A stretch of DNA of 25,835 bases. Origin: JBEKLJ01 sp050010255 (lineage in GTDB: Bacteria; Acidobacteriota; Terriglobia; Bryobacterales; Bryobacteraceae). Within the stretch, counting starts at the first letter, position 1; each line of letters opens with the position of its first letter. Positions 18,468 through 25,835 of the stretch are shown in pieces. The position numbers and the translations under genes are program-made. Under the pieces are notes generated by a model that searched no databases, had not been told where the DNA came from, and saw only the letters and a list, made by a program, of their open reading frames with translations. The DNA lies in assembly GCA_050010255.1 (NCBI GenBank), contig JBEKLJ010000016.1, positions 1 through 25,835 on the forward strand. The letters run 5' to 3'.

Positions 18468-21008
18468 TCACTTGGCCCTGAGCGCCGCCTGCGCGGAGGA
18501 AAGCCCCTCCGGGCTGGCGGTGACGCGAATCGCGCCCCGGCGGCCGCGCTCGGAACGCACGATGAGCAGCGCCATGCCGCTGAACGCCTTGCGCTGATCC
18601 GCCTGAAACGGCTCCAGGCTCGCCGCGTTGCCGTTGTCCACGGCCGCGATGCGCCCGGCGCCCTCCACCCGGAACTTCACCAGGTTATCCGCCAGCGGGC
18701 ACAGGTTCCCGTCCTGGTCTTCGATTCTCACGGTGATGAAGGAGAGGTCTTCGCCGTCGGCGCGGATGACGGCGCGATCGGGCAGCAGCCGCACGCGGGC
18801 GGGCTTGCCGGTGGTGCGGACCTCCTCGGTCAGCGTGACGCCTTTGCGCAGGCCCACCGCCCGCAACACGCCAGGCGCATACGGAACCTGCCACATCAGC
18901 CTGTACCTAGTGGTGAACTTCAGCGTCGGGCTCACCCTCGCGCCCAGCGGAATCTCCACGGTGTCCACTCCCCGCCGCTTCGTGCCCAGGGAGCGTCCGT
19001 TGAGGAACAGCTCCACCTCTTCGGCGTTCGTGTAGACCATCACCGGGATCATCTGCCCTTCGCGGCCGGACCAGTTCCAGTGCGGCAGGACGTGCAGCAC
19101 CGGCCGATCGGTCCAGACGCTCTGATAGAGGTAGTAGCGGTCCTTGGGGAACCCGGATAGGTCCACGATCCCGAAGTAGGAGCTGCGGGAAGGCCAATCC
19201 GGATTGAGCGGACTCTCAGGATTGCTACCCCGATCCTCGTAGGGCGTCGGCTCGCCCAGATAATCGAAGCCCGTCCACACAAATTCTCCCAGGACGCCCG
19301 GCAAGCGGTCCTGCGCGTCGAATTCGACGTCCGGAGGGTAGCCCCAGCGCGGCGCCATGATGTCGTAACTGGAAACCTGCAACGACTCGTGCTTCTGGAA
19401 TTTCCCCAGCGGCAGGTGGTAGACGCCGCGGCTGCTGACGCAGGATGCCGTCTCCGCGCCCAGGATGATCCACTTCGGATGCTCGCGACGGATCTGCTCG
19501 TAGTTCATCGGCTGGTAGTTGAAACCCGGCAGGTCCACTTGATCGGCCAACCCATTCCGGATGGCGCCTTCCCAGTAGTTGAAGGCCGCGGTCACGGGCC
19601 GCGTCGGGTCCTCTTCGTGGCAGATTTCGGTGAGCCGCTTGGCAATCTTCCAACCGTGCGGGCGCTCCTGCTCCAGAACCTCGTTGCCGATGCTCCACAG
19701 GACGATGCTGGGGTGGTTCCGGTCCCGCCTGAGCATGTCGCGCAGGTCGCGCTCGCCCCACTCGTCGAAGTACTTTGCATGTCCGTTCGCCACCTTGGGG
19801 AGGCGCCACATGTCGAAGGCTTCGTCCATCACCACCAGCCCCAGGCGGTCGGCGAACTCCAGCAACTCCGGCGACGGCGGGTTATGGCTGGTCCTCACGG
19901 CGTTCACCCCCATCGCCTTCATGATCTCGAGCTGCCGCTCGGTGGCCCGCCGGCTGACGGCCGCGCCGAGCGCGCCCAAATCGTGGTGCAGGCAGACGCC
20001 CCTCAGCTTCATCGGACGGCCGTTCAGGAGGAAGCCTCTCTCGCGGTCAAAGCCGATGGTGCGGATTCCGAACCGCGTCACGTAACGATCCACCACTCCC
20101 CGGCCGCGCATGCTGAGCAGCTCGCGGGCGCTTTCTGAAAGGGAGGAAGGCGCGTGAGGATTCAGCTCGGCCCGGAGGTTCCTGAGCACCGTCACGGCGC
20201 GATAGAGGACGGGATGGTTGACGTCCCACCTGACCGGACGCACGACGGTGAGCTTCTGCTCGTGGCTGCTCGTCTGACCCGCCGGCACCCTCACTATTAC
20301 CTGCGCCTTGCTCACCCGCTGGCCCCGTGCGTTCTCGATAGTGGTCTCGAGCACCAGCGCGGCCTCCCGCGCGCTCCGATTCTCGATGTCGATCGTCAGT
20401 GCCACCGTAGCCGCCTGGTCCGTGACCTTGGGCGTCGTAATGTACGTTCCCCACCGCGCCACGCGCACCGGGCCGGTTGTCTCCAGCCAGACGTTGCGGT
20501 AGATGCCCGCGCCCGGGTACCAGCGCGAGCTTTGGTCCTCGGGCGCCACCCGCACCGCCAGCACGTTCTCCTGGCCGCCGCGACGCAGGTGGGCCGTCAA
20601 GTCGAAGCCGAAGCCGATGTAACCGTATGGGCGGCCGCCCAGCTCCTGCCCGTTCAGCCACACCTTGGAGTTCGACATCACGCCGTCGAACTCGATCCAA
20701 TACTGCGAGCCGGCGGCGCCCTCCGGCACGGCGAAGCGCTTCCGGTACCAGGCCGTGCCGTGCACCGGCAGACCACCCAGGTGCGAATTGTACTGAATGT
20801 CGAAGGGGCCCTCGATGGCCCAGTCGTGCGGAACCTGGACGCGCCGCCAGGAGGAATCGTCAAACTCCGGGCGCTGGGCGCCCGCGGCGTCGCCCTTCAT
20901 AAACCGCCACCCATCATTGAACGCGACGCGCCGTTCCGGGGGCGCAGCCATTGCCAGGGCGCAGGCCGCAATTGAAATCGTCGAGAATAATCGAAGTGCA
21001 GTGCTCAT
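18468..21008 (-). CDS. Secreted GH2 beta-galactosidase-like glycosidase
   Basis: The protein has 846 residues. ATG 21008 is chosen over TTG 21032 because a TATACT box overlaps the latter and the ATG gives a normal signal peptide (MSTALRLFSTISIAACALAM). Domain order is typical for GH2: a sugar-binding sandwich (about 28-180, 'VPHDWAIEGPF', 'KVWLNGQELGGRPYGY'), an Ig-like domain (about 185-320), and a TIM barrel from about 325. The acid/base is E443 in 'LWSIGNEVLEQ' and the nucleophile E518 in 'ILGAETASCVSSRG'. C-terminal beta domains of the DUF4982 kind follow ('AEEVELFLNGRSLGTKRRG'). An extra stretch at about 277-305 (ELNPHAPSSLSESARE) interrupts the end of the Ig-like domain. It hydrolyses beta-galactosides or related plant glycans outside the cytoplasm. 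Confidence 0.92.
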   Translation of the reverse strand: MSTALRLFSTISIAACALAMAAPPERRVAFNDGWRFMKGDAAGAQRPEFDDSSWRRVQVPHDWAIEGPFDIQYNSHLGGLPVHGTAWYRKRFAVPEGAAGSQYWIEFDGVMSNSKVWLNGQELGGRPYGYIGFGFDLTAHLRRGGQENVLAVRVAPEDQSSRWYPGAGIYRNVWLETTGPVRVARWGTYITTPKVTDQAATVALTIDIENRSAREAALVLETTIENARGQRVSKAQVIVRVPAGQTSSHEQKLTVVRPVRWDVNHPVLYRAVTVLRNLRAELNPHAPSSLSESARELLSMRGRGVVDRYVTRFGIRTIGFDRERGFLLNGRPMKLRGVCLHHDLGALGAAVSRRATERQLEIMKAMGVNAVRTSHNPPSPELLEFADRLGLVVMDEAFDMWRLPKVANGHAKYFDEWGERDLRDMLRRDRNHPSIVLWSIGNEVLEQERPHGWKIAKRLTEICHEEDPTRPVTAAFNYWEGAIRNGLADQVDLPGFNYQPMNYEQIRREHPKWIILGAETASCVSSRGVYHLPLGKFQKHESLQVSSYDIMAPRWGYPPDVEFDAQDRLPGVLGEFVWTGFDYLGEPTPYEDRGSNPESPLNPDWPSRSSYFGIVDLSGFPKDRYYLYQSVWTDRPVLHVLPHWNWSGREGQMIPVMVYTNAEEVELFLNGRSLGTKRRGVDTVEIPLGARVSPTLKFTTRYRLMWQVPYAPGVLRAVGLRKGVTLTEEVRTTGKPARVRLLPDRAVIRADGEDLSFITVRIEDQDGNLCPLADNLVKFRVEGAGRIAAVDNGNAASLEPFQADQRKAFSGMALLIVRSERGRRGAIRVTASPEGLSSAQAALRAK

Positions 21009-21031
21009 GGTTGGGCCCTTCAGAAGGTCCA

Positions 21032-21037
21032 AGTATA
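21032..21037 (-). promoter_or_regulatory. -10 box TATACT of the GH2 gene
   Basis: TATACT on the minus strand puts the transcription start near 21025, giving a leader of about 17 nt with GAAGG as ribosome binding site before ATG 21008. Confidence 0.45.
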
Positions 21038-21091
21038 TCCTGGTCCGGGCGCGGCGATCTCACGCGAATCGTCCGCGGCGCGCTCTCTCGC

Positions 21092-21895
21092 TCAGTCTGC
21101 CGCCATTTCGCGCCGCGCGCGGCGGCTGTAGTAGATGAGCACCGGGTGGCGGAGGAAGCGCGGCAATGCCGGAACCAAGTGCACGACGAGCTTGTACCGC
21201 CAGCCGGGCACGACGAACAGCTCGCCGCGCTCCAGCCCGGCCAGCGACCGTGCGACCACCTCCGCGGCCCTCATCCACAGCCCTGCGGGGATCACTTTGC
21301 GGTCCACGCCCGCCACGTCGTGGAACTCCGAGAGCGTGAAGCCGGGACACAGCGCCTGCACCTTCACCGGCGAGCCGGCGCTCTTCAGCTCCAGATACAG
21401 CCCCTCCGTGAAGCTGTTCATCCAGCACTTCGTGGCCGAGTAACTGGTGCTGCCGACGGTCTGGATGAAGCCCGCAACGGAGGAGACGTTGATCACGGCG
21501 CCCCTGGCGCGCGGCACCATGTTGGCGAGCGCGGCGTGCGTCAGCCCCATGGTGGCGAGCACGTGCAGGCGGTGCATCCTGTCCTGGCCGGCGAGGTCGG
21601 CCTCGAAAAACCGCCCGCGCGTGCCGAAGCCGGCGTCGTTGACCAGCAGCTCGAGCGAGGGCGCGCGCGCGACGCGTTCTTCGACCACCTTGAGCTCGGC
21701 CTCGTCGGCCAGGTCCGCTACGAGCGGCTCGACCTCGATGCCGTGCGCGGCGGCGAGCTCGGCGGCGAGCTGCTCGAGCCGCTCCCGGCGGCGCGCCACC
21801 AGCACCAGGTCGAACCCTTGCCCCGCCAGCGCGCGCGCGAAGGCCGCGCCGATGCCGCTCGAGGCGCCGGTGATGACCCCCAGCCGTCCTGGCAT
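21092..21895 (-). CDS. Short-chain dehydrogenase/reductase
   Basis: The protein has 267 residues. It is a classical SDR: NAD(P)-binding 'GVITGASSGIGAAFARAL' (6-23), 'LVARRRERLEQLA' with Arg residues after strand 2 that suggest NADP(H), LVNDAG (84-89, usually NNAG), and catalytic Ser in 'VINVSSVAGF' (S138/S139). Y152 and K156 in 'TSYSATKCWMNSF' complete the active site. The C-terminal 'PALPRFLRHPVLIYYSRRAR' tail resembles the DltE/YqjQ-like group often annotated as ketoacyl or sepiapterin-type reductases; the substrate is unknown. The ATG follows the stop of the M20 peptidase gene by 4 nt, so the two are almost certainly co-transcribed. Confidence 0.9.
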   Translation of the reverse strand: MPGRLGVITGASSGIGAAFARALAGQGFDLVLVARRRERLEQLAAELAAAHGIEVEPLVADLADEAELKVVEERVARAPSLELLVNDAGFGTRGRFFEADLAGQDRMHRLHVLATMGLTHAALANMVPRARGAVINVSSVAGFIQTVGSTSYSATKCWMNSFTEGLYLELKSAGSPVKVQALCPGFTLSEFHDVAGVDRKVIPAGLWMRAAEVVARSLAGLERGELFVVPGWRYKLVVHLVPALPRFLRHPVLIYYSRRARREMAAD

Positions 21896-21899
21896 CCGG

Positions 21900-23291
21900 C
21901 TATCCCCCGGATTTGCGGCTCTGGCCCGCCGTCAGGCCGCCGACCAGGCCGATGAACCGCGCCACCGCCTCGATGCCGCGGTAGAAGTTCGGCAGGTGGA
22001 ACTTCTCGTTGGGCGAATGCAGATTATCGTCCGGCAGGCCGAAGCCCATCAGGACGCTGGGGACGCCCAGCTGGCGCTCGAAGGAGCCCACGATGGGGAT
22101 CGAACCGCCCGAGCGGATGTAGACGGTCTTGGCGCCGAAGACTTGTTCCATGGCGCCGGCGGCGGCGCGGATGAAGTCGTTGTTCGGGTTGACCAGGGAA
22201 GGCCCGGCCCCGTGGATGAGCTTCACCTCAACCGTGACGCCGCGCGGGGTGGCCTGGGCCACCGCCGCTTTGAACTGTTCGAACGCCTCTTCGGGGCGCT
22301 GGTCGGCCACCAGGCGCAGGCTGACCTTCGCCACCGCGCGGGCCGGGATGACGGTCTTGGCGCCCTCTCCGGTAAAGCCGCCGCGAATGCCGTGGACCTC
22401 CAGCGTCGGGCGCGCCCAGGTGCGCTCGAAAATCGTGTAGCCGGGCTCGCCCGTCAGCTCCGTCGAGCCGACTTCCTTCCTGCGGTACTCCTCCGGATCG
22501 AACGGCAGCCGCGCCCAGGCTTCGCTCTCTTCCTTGCTCGGCGGCTGGACGCGGTCGCAGAGGCCGGGAATCAGGATGCGGCCGTCGCGCGCCTTGAGCG
22601 CCGTGAGGATCTCGGCAATGGCCATGAACGGGTTCGGCGCAACGCCGCCGTAGACGCCCGAGTGCAGGTCGTGATCCGGCCCCTGGACGAACAGCTCGGT
22701 GTAGATGAGGCCGCGCAGGCCGACGCAGATGGTGGGCAGCTCCGGCGCGAACATCTCCGTATCGCAGATCACCGCGGCGTCCGCCTGGAGCCGCGCCGGC
22801 CTGCTCGCCACATAACTCTCGATGTGCTCGCCGCCCACCTCCTCCTCGCCTTCGATGAGGAACCGGACGTTGGCCGGCAGCTTGCCCTCGGTCTTGAGCA
22901 GGCCCTCGACGGCCTTGATAAGGATATAGGTCTGCCCCTTATCGTCCGAGGCGCCGCGCGCGTACAGATTGTCGTTGCGGATCTCGGGCTCGAACGGCGG
23001 CGACTTCCACTCTTCGAGCGGGTCGGGCGGTTGCACGTCGTAGTGGCCGTATAGAAGCAGCGTGGGCTTGCCGGGCGCGTGGAGCCAGTCGGCGTAGACC
23101 AGCGGGTTGCCCGGGCCTTCGATCAGCTCCGCGTTCTCCAGGCCGGCGGCCCGCAGCTCCTCGCGCGCGAACTCGGCCGCTCGGCGCACGTCGCCCTTGT
23201 GCTCGGTGAGCGCGCTGATCGACGGAATGCGCAACCAGTTCTTCAAGCCCTCCAGAAACTTCTCGCGGTTCTCAGCGTAGTAGTTCGCCAT
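21900..23291 (-). CDS. M20-family dipeptidase
   Basis: The protein has 463 residues, normal for the CNDP/PepV-like branch of M20 metallopeptidases. Zinc ligands and catalytic residues are present: H83 and D85 in 'YGHYDVQPPDP', D116 in 'YARGASDDKGQTY', catalytic E149 and ligand E150 in 'LIEGEEEVGGEH', and the C-terminal His in 'DDNLHSPNEKFHLPNFYRG'. It carries the inserted dimerisation domain in the middle. There is no signal peptide, so it acts in the cytoplasm, cleaving small peptides. The ribosome binding site GAGG lies upstream of ATG 23291. The SDR gene follows 4 nt downstream. A possible structured leader is at 23314-23373. Confidence 0.92.
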   Translation of the reverse strand: MANYYAENREKFLEGLKNWLRIPSISALTEHKGDVRRAAEFAREELRAAGLENAELIEGPGNPLVYADWLHAPGKPTLLLYGHYDVQPPDPLEEWKSPPFEPEIRNDNLYARGASDDKGQTYILIKAVEGLLKTEGKLPANVRFLIEGEEEVGGEHIESYVASRPARLQADAAVICDTEMFAPELPTICVGLRGLIYTELFVQGPDHDLHSGVYGGVAPNPFMAIAEILTALKARDGRILIPGLCDRVQPPSKEESEAWARLPFDPEEYRRKEVGSTELTGEPGYTIFERTWARPTLEVHGIRGGFTGEGAKTVIPARAVAKVSLRLVADQRPEEAFEQFKAAVAQATPRGVTVEVKLIHGAGPSLVNPNNDFIRAAAGAMEQVFGAKTVYIRSGGSIPIVGSFERQLGVPSVLMGFGLPDDNLHSPNEKFHLPNFYRGIEAVARFIGLVGGLTAGQSRKSGG

Positions 23292-23313
23292 GGTCGTCCT
23301 CTGTGTCTTCTGC

Positions 23314-23373
23314 CATTCTGGGTTGAATCACTCGCCCCCTCGGTTCAGGGATCTGAGCCACTCCTCCAGAATG
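23314..23373 (-). promoter_or_regulatory. Candidate structured leader upstream of the M20 gene
   Basis: CATTCTGG (23314-23321) is complementary to CCAGAATG (23366-23373). Inside, GGTTCAG and CTGAGCC (23342-23359) form a 7-bp stem with one wobble and a 4-base loop. A further pair, CGCCCCC (23333-23339) and GGGGGCG (23396-23402), competes with the outer helix. The position, ending 22 nt before the M20 start, fits a leader element, but nothing proves transcription. Confidence 0.3.
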
Positions 23374-23464
23374 CCACTCTTTCTCGCGCCACCTCGGGGG
23401 CGGGGAACCAGCCGGTCCCTCGCGCTCTCCTGGGCGCAGCCGCGGCCCTATCATAGCCGATTCC

Positions 23465-23527
23465 GGGCTGATGTCTGGAAGCTGAAAGCTGATAGCTGAT
23501 AGCTGATACCTGGAAGCTGGAAGCTGT
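23465..23527. repeat. Heptamer tandem repeat (WAGCTGR), about nine units
   Basis: Nine 7-nt units can be laid out, of which 23479-23506 are four near-perfect ones (AAGCTGA, AAGCTGA, TAGCTGA, TAGCTGA) and the remainder are degenerate. It is the same family as 8694-8735. It lies between the M20 gene and the end of the adenosine-specific kinase gene, both on the minus strand. Confidence 0.8.
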
Positions 23528-23563
23528 CAGCTTCCACCGCGAGCGCCGCGAGCGGTGGGTGCT

Positions 23564-24046
23564 CTACCTCTTGTACCCGATCTTCCGCAGCAGCTCGTGC
23601 CGCCACTGCGCGTCCGCCTCCTGCTCGATGCCCTTCGGCCGGTAGCCGTCCACCACGCCCAGCACGCCGCGCCCCTGCTCGGTCTCGGCGACGATCGCCT
23701 CCACCGGGTTCGCCGTCGCGCAGAAGATTGAGCACACTTCCGCCACGTCCTTGATTTGCCCCAGCACGTTGATGGGGTAGCCCTCCCGGAGCGCCAGCAC
23801 GAAGGTGTGCCCCGCGCCCAGCGCCGCGGCGTTCCGCGCCGCCAGCGCCTTCAGCGCCTCGTCGTTGCCCTCCACGCGCGTCAGGCAGGCGCCCGAGGCT
23901 TCGTTGAACGCGATGCCGAACTTCATCTGCGGCGCCGTGTTCACGATCGCCTCGTAGATGTCCTCCACCGTCTTGATGAAGTGCGTCTGCCCGACGATGA
24001 GGTTACCCCCCTCGGGCACCTCCAGCCGAATCGCCTTTAGTTCCAT
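23564..24046 (-). CDS. Adenosine-specific kinase (DUF355 family)
   Basis: The protein has 160 residues, the usual length of this small single-domain family, first characterised in archaea. Family-typical sequence includes 'VPEGGNLIVGQTHFIKTVED' (10-29), 'MKFGIAFNEASGACLTRVEG' (41-60), 'GHTFVLALREGYPINVLGQI' (79-98) and 'VCSIFCATANPVEAIVAETE' (104-123), with 'GRGVLGVVDGYRPKGIE' near the end. It phosphorylates adenosine to AMP by assignment from family knowledge. ATG 24046 is preceded at 8 nt by TATCCT (24055-24060) and lacks a Shine-Dalgarno sequence, so its transcript may be leaderless. Confidence 0.9.
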   Translation of the reverse strand: MELKAIRLEVPEGGNLIVGQTHFIKTVEDIYEAIVNTAPQMKFGIAFNEASGACLTRVEGNDEALKALAARNAAALGAGHTFVLALREGYPINVLGQIKDVAEVCSIFCATANPVEAIVAETEQGRGVLGVVDGYRPKGIEQEADAQWRHELLRKIGYKR

Positions 24047-24054
24047 GGGAAATC

Positions 24055-24060
24055 AGGATA
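24055..24060 (-). promoter_or_regulatory. -10 box TATCCT, possible leaderless promoter
   Basis: TATCCT on the minus strand ends 8 nt before ATG 24046, so the transcript would begin one to three bases before the start codon. No -35 is recognisable. Confidence 0.3.
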
Positions 24061-24126
24061 CTACGCGGGCCGCCCGGCCGGCGCCCCCGCAACCGATCCT
24101 CGCTCCGCGGTGTCTACACCAGCAGT

Positions 24127-24744
24127 ATGATTAAGCCTTACGCCGCCGGTATGAATGTTTCTGGCCCCGTCGAAGCGCGCCTTCAGACCCCGCGCGACGA
24201 GATCCTCGCCGCGTTACGCGAAAGGATTGTGGCCTTCGCGGCATCTCGTCTGCAGAGGGATCTCGCCGAGGATCTCGCGCAGGAGGTGCTGCTCCTCCTG
24301 CATGAGAAATACTCCGAGCTGGAGCGGCTCGAGGATCTCCTGCCGCTCTGCCTTAAGATCGTGCGGTTCAAGATGATGGCGTCGGTGCGCAAGTCGGTGC
24401 GCCGCGGTGAGCACACGCAGGTGAGCGTGGACGATCTGCCCCTGCCCGACGGCCGGGACAACCCCGAAGTGCTCGCCGCGCGCCACGAAATCGCGGGCCG
24501 GCTCCTGGCGGCCGTCCGCCGCATGGCGCCGCGGTGCAGGGAACTGCTGCGGCTGAAGCTGGAGGGCAGAACTTACTCGGAGATCCAAACGGTCATGGGC
24601 GCGCGTTCCATCAACACGATCTACACCTGGGACTTCCGCTGCCGCCAGCAGGCCCTCGCGCTTCTCGGCGGAAGCTGGGAGCGCCCTCACGGTTTTTCAC
24701 TTCGCCTGGCGGCGCAGGCGCCTGCCCGGGAGGACCGGCCATGA
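24127..24744 (+). CDS. ECF-type sigma-70 family RNA polymerase sigma factor
   Basis: The protein has 205 residues. Region 2 (about 25-95) shows 'VAFAASRLQRDLAEDLAQEV' with the acidic 'DLAEDLAQEVLLLLHEKY' segment and helix 'CLKIVRFKMMASVRKSVRRG' that contacts the -10 DNA. Region 4 (about 120-180) has 'MAPRCRELLRLKLEGRTYSE' and a helix-turn-helix 'IQTVMGARSINTIYTWDFRC'. The spacing and length fit ECF-like sigma factors. The C-terminal 25 residues are an extra unstructured tail. The stop overlaps the next ATG (ATGA), and the next gene encodes a transmembrane protein, the usual sigma/anti-sigma arrangement. No canonical promoter was found upstream; TACACC lies 6 nt before ATG 24127. Confidence 0.85.
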   Translation: MIKPYAAGMNVSGPVEARLQTPRDEILAALRERIVAFAASRLQRDLAEDLAQEVLLLLHEKYSELERLEDLLPLCLKIVRFKMMASVRKSVRRGEHTQVSVDDLPLPDGRDNPEVLAARHEIAGRLLAAVRRMAPRCRELLRLKLEGRTYSEIQTVMGARSINTIYTWDFRCRQQALALLGGSWERPHGFSLRLAAQAPAREDRP

Positions 24745-25835
24745 GGCGCGAAGACCTCCACAAGTTGCTGGGCGGATATGCGGCGGGCACGCTGACCGAA
24801 GCCGAGCGCGTCGCCCTGTTCGAGGCCGCGCTCCACGATCAGGCCCTCTTCGACGCCCTGGCCGATGAAGAAGCACTGCGCGACACCCTCGCCGACCCGC
24901 AGTGCCGCGCGCGCCTGCTTGCGGAGCTGCGCGAGGAGCGGCGCGCCAGATGGTGGCTGGTGCTGCTGCGCCGCCCGCTGCCCTGGGCGCTGGCCGGCGG
25001 CCTCGCGGCTGCCTGCATCGTCGCCTTCGTCCTCGTCCGGCGCGCCGAAATCCCCGCAACTCAGCTCGCCAGGTTCACCCCGCCCCGGCAACTAGTGGCG
25101 CCCGCTGTGCAGCCTCCCGTCGCCGCACCCCGGCAACTAATGGCGCCCGCTGTGCAGCCTCCCGTCGCCGCCAGGCTGCGCGCGCCCTCCGCCCCGGTCC
25201 AGATGGGAGGCGGCGGGCGGGGCGCGGCTTCCGTCTCGCCCCAGGCGCCGGCGGCGGTTGCCCGAAGGCTCGAGTCACCGCGTGTTGTGTCCGCCCCAGT
25301 GCCTCCCGAGAGGGCCGCCGATGCCAAGCCAGCCCAGCCGCCGCAGGCCGTGACCGCTCCGGTCGGCGAGGCCCTGTCGAGAACTAGAAAGGAAGCAGAG
25401 CTGCGCAGTGAGGAGGTGGCCGCCGCGGGCCCGGTCATTGAGAAGGACCAACCCCGCGAGGCGCTCCACGCGAAGCGGGCCGGCGAGCCGCTTCCGGCCG
25501 GCACGGAGCAGCGCCAGCTCGCGCGGATTCTGCCGCCGCCCGCGGCTCCAGCGCCAATCGTAACGCAGCAGCCCGCGGCTCCAGCGCCAGTGGCAGCACA
25601 GCCGCCCCCTCCGCCAGCCGCCGCTGTCGCCAGCCTGCGTGTCCAGGATAAGCGCGTCCAGCTCGCCGCCGCGTCGCCTGAGACGTCCGGGGTTGCCACG
25701 CGCGCCGCCGCGCAAGCCGAGAGCTCTGTCACTGCGGGCGCCGGCTCGCGTGCGGATGCTTCCATGGTCACCGCGCTGCCCATCGCGCCTGACGCCCGGC
25801 AGCTTTACTACGCTGATGTGTCTGGGCCGTCCTCG
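24741..25835 (+). CDS. Probable membrane-bound anti-sigma partner, partial
   Basis: The frame is open from ATG 24741 to the window edge (365 codons, no stop). Residues about 1-70 are a helical cytoplasmic domain reading 'EDLHKLLGGYAAGTLTEAER' and 'FDALADEEALRDTLADP', resembling anti-sigma N-terminal domains, but the His-Cys zinc motif is absent. Residues 83-98 (ALAGGLAAACIVAFVLV) form one transmembrane helix. The rest is a long Pro/Ala/Gln-rich periplasmic stretch with a duplicated 15-residue unit (PRQLVAPAVQPPVAA, then the same with Met for Val). Its 4-nt overlap with the sigma gene makes an anti-sigma or sigma-regulating role likely; this is inference from context. Folded sequence resumes near the edge (DARQLYYADVSG). 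Confidence 0.7.
   Translation, partial: MRREDLHKLLGGYAAGTLTEAERVALFEAALHDQALFDALADEEALRDTLADPQCRARLLAELREERRARWWLVLLRRPLPWALAGGLAAACIVAFVLVRRAEIPATQLARFTPPRQLVAPAVQPPVAAPRQLMAPAVQPPVAARLRAPSAPVQMGGGGRGAASVSPQAPAAVARRLESPRVVSAPVPPERAADAKPAQPPQAVTAPVGEALSRTRKEAELRSEEVAAAGPVIEKDQPREALHAKRAGEPLPAGTEQRQLARILPPPAAPAPIVTQQPAAPAPVAAQPPPPPAAAVASLRVQDKRVQLAAASPETSGVATRAAAQAESSVTAGAGSRADASMVTALPIAPDARQLYYADVSGPSS
25083..25172 (+). repeat. In-frame tandem duplication of 45 bp
   Basis: Two adjacent 45-nt units, 25083-25127 and 25128-25172, differ at very few positions and encode 15 residues each in the Pro-rich linker of the putative anti-sigma protein. The high nucleotide identity, including wobble positions, points to a recent duplication. 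Confidence 0.85.

Noticed and set aside
18468..21032. TTG 21032 as the start of the GH2 gene
   Set aside because: The codon overlaps the TATACT -10 box and would add eight residues before a good signal peptide; ATG 21008 fits better.

Overview
The window is high-GC (clearly above 60% across most genes) bacterial chromosomal DNA. It looks like an Acidobacteriota genome, probably of the Bryobacterales/Solibacter type. This rests on family resemblance read by eye: the Tat-like protein with the 'FWKKKP...SPWAKQV' block, a secreted GH2 beta-galactosidase, the HemX-HemA-HemC-HemD gene order, and frequent TATACT-type -10 boxes. No rRNA, tRNA, CRISPR array, transposase or integrase is visible.

Layout. 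1-1700: a less GC-rich HEAT-repeat gene lies between two startless coding remnants. 1697-3232: a small membrane-anchored GOLD-like protein (minus) diverges from a MauE-type membrane protein fused to a thioredoxin-like domain (plus). 3309-8164: a tight heme operon follows a potentially structured leader. It encodes a HemX/CcsA-like membrane protein, hemA, hemC, and a HemD fused in frame to a class-I O-methyltransferase. All joints overlap or abut, so translational coupling is likely. 8183-11048: a degenerate receiver-domain protein, an ArnT/GT39-like glycosyltransferase and a putative lipoprotein. 11049-14346: a sulfatase-fold protein whose usual active-site residues are largely replaced, and a RibBA whose GTP cyclohydrolase half is eroded. 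Three copies of an imperfectly palindromic dispersed element are interleaved with these genes. 14347-17453: a Gly-rich Tat-like protein and a Cu/Zn superoxide dismutase (minus), then a LacI-type sugar-binding domain without a DNA-binding domain and a YkgJ-family cysteine-cluster protein (plus). 17454-18393: a lower-GC patch with a small membrane protein, a gene remnant cut by a half copy of the palindromic element, and a 90-residue protein of unknown function. 18468-23291: a GH2 glycosidase, an SDR and an M20 dipeptidase (minus). 23465-24046: a heptamer tandem repeat and an adenosine-specific kinase. 24127-25835: an ECF-type sigma factor overlapping a membrane-spanning, Pro/Ala-rich probable anti-sigma partner that runs off the window.

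The strongest candidate for something undescribed is the dispersed palindromic element (copies near 11116-11287, 12935-13111, 14277-14340 and 18057-18104). Two complete copies share conserved flanks and a conserved internal loop. Their 8-bp stems differ at four positions, and all four changes are compensated, which is the pattern of a selected secondary structure. One copy begins on the stop codon of the sulfatase-like gene with 19-bp terminal inverted repeats. Other notable items are the HemD-methyltransferase fusion, the non-canonical sulfatase, the eroded RibBA, the intergenic heptamer repeats, and several genes whose -10 box sits 6-8 nt before the start codon (probable leaderless transcripts).
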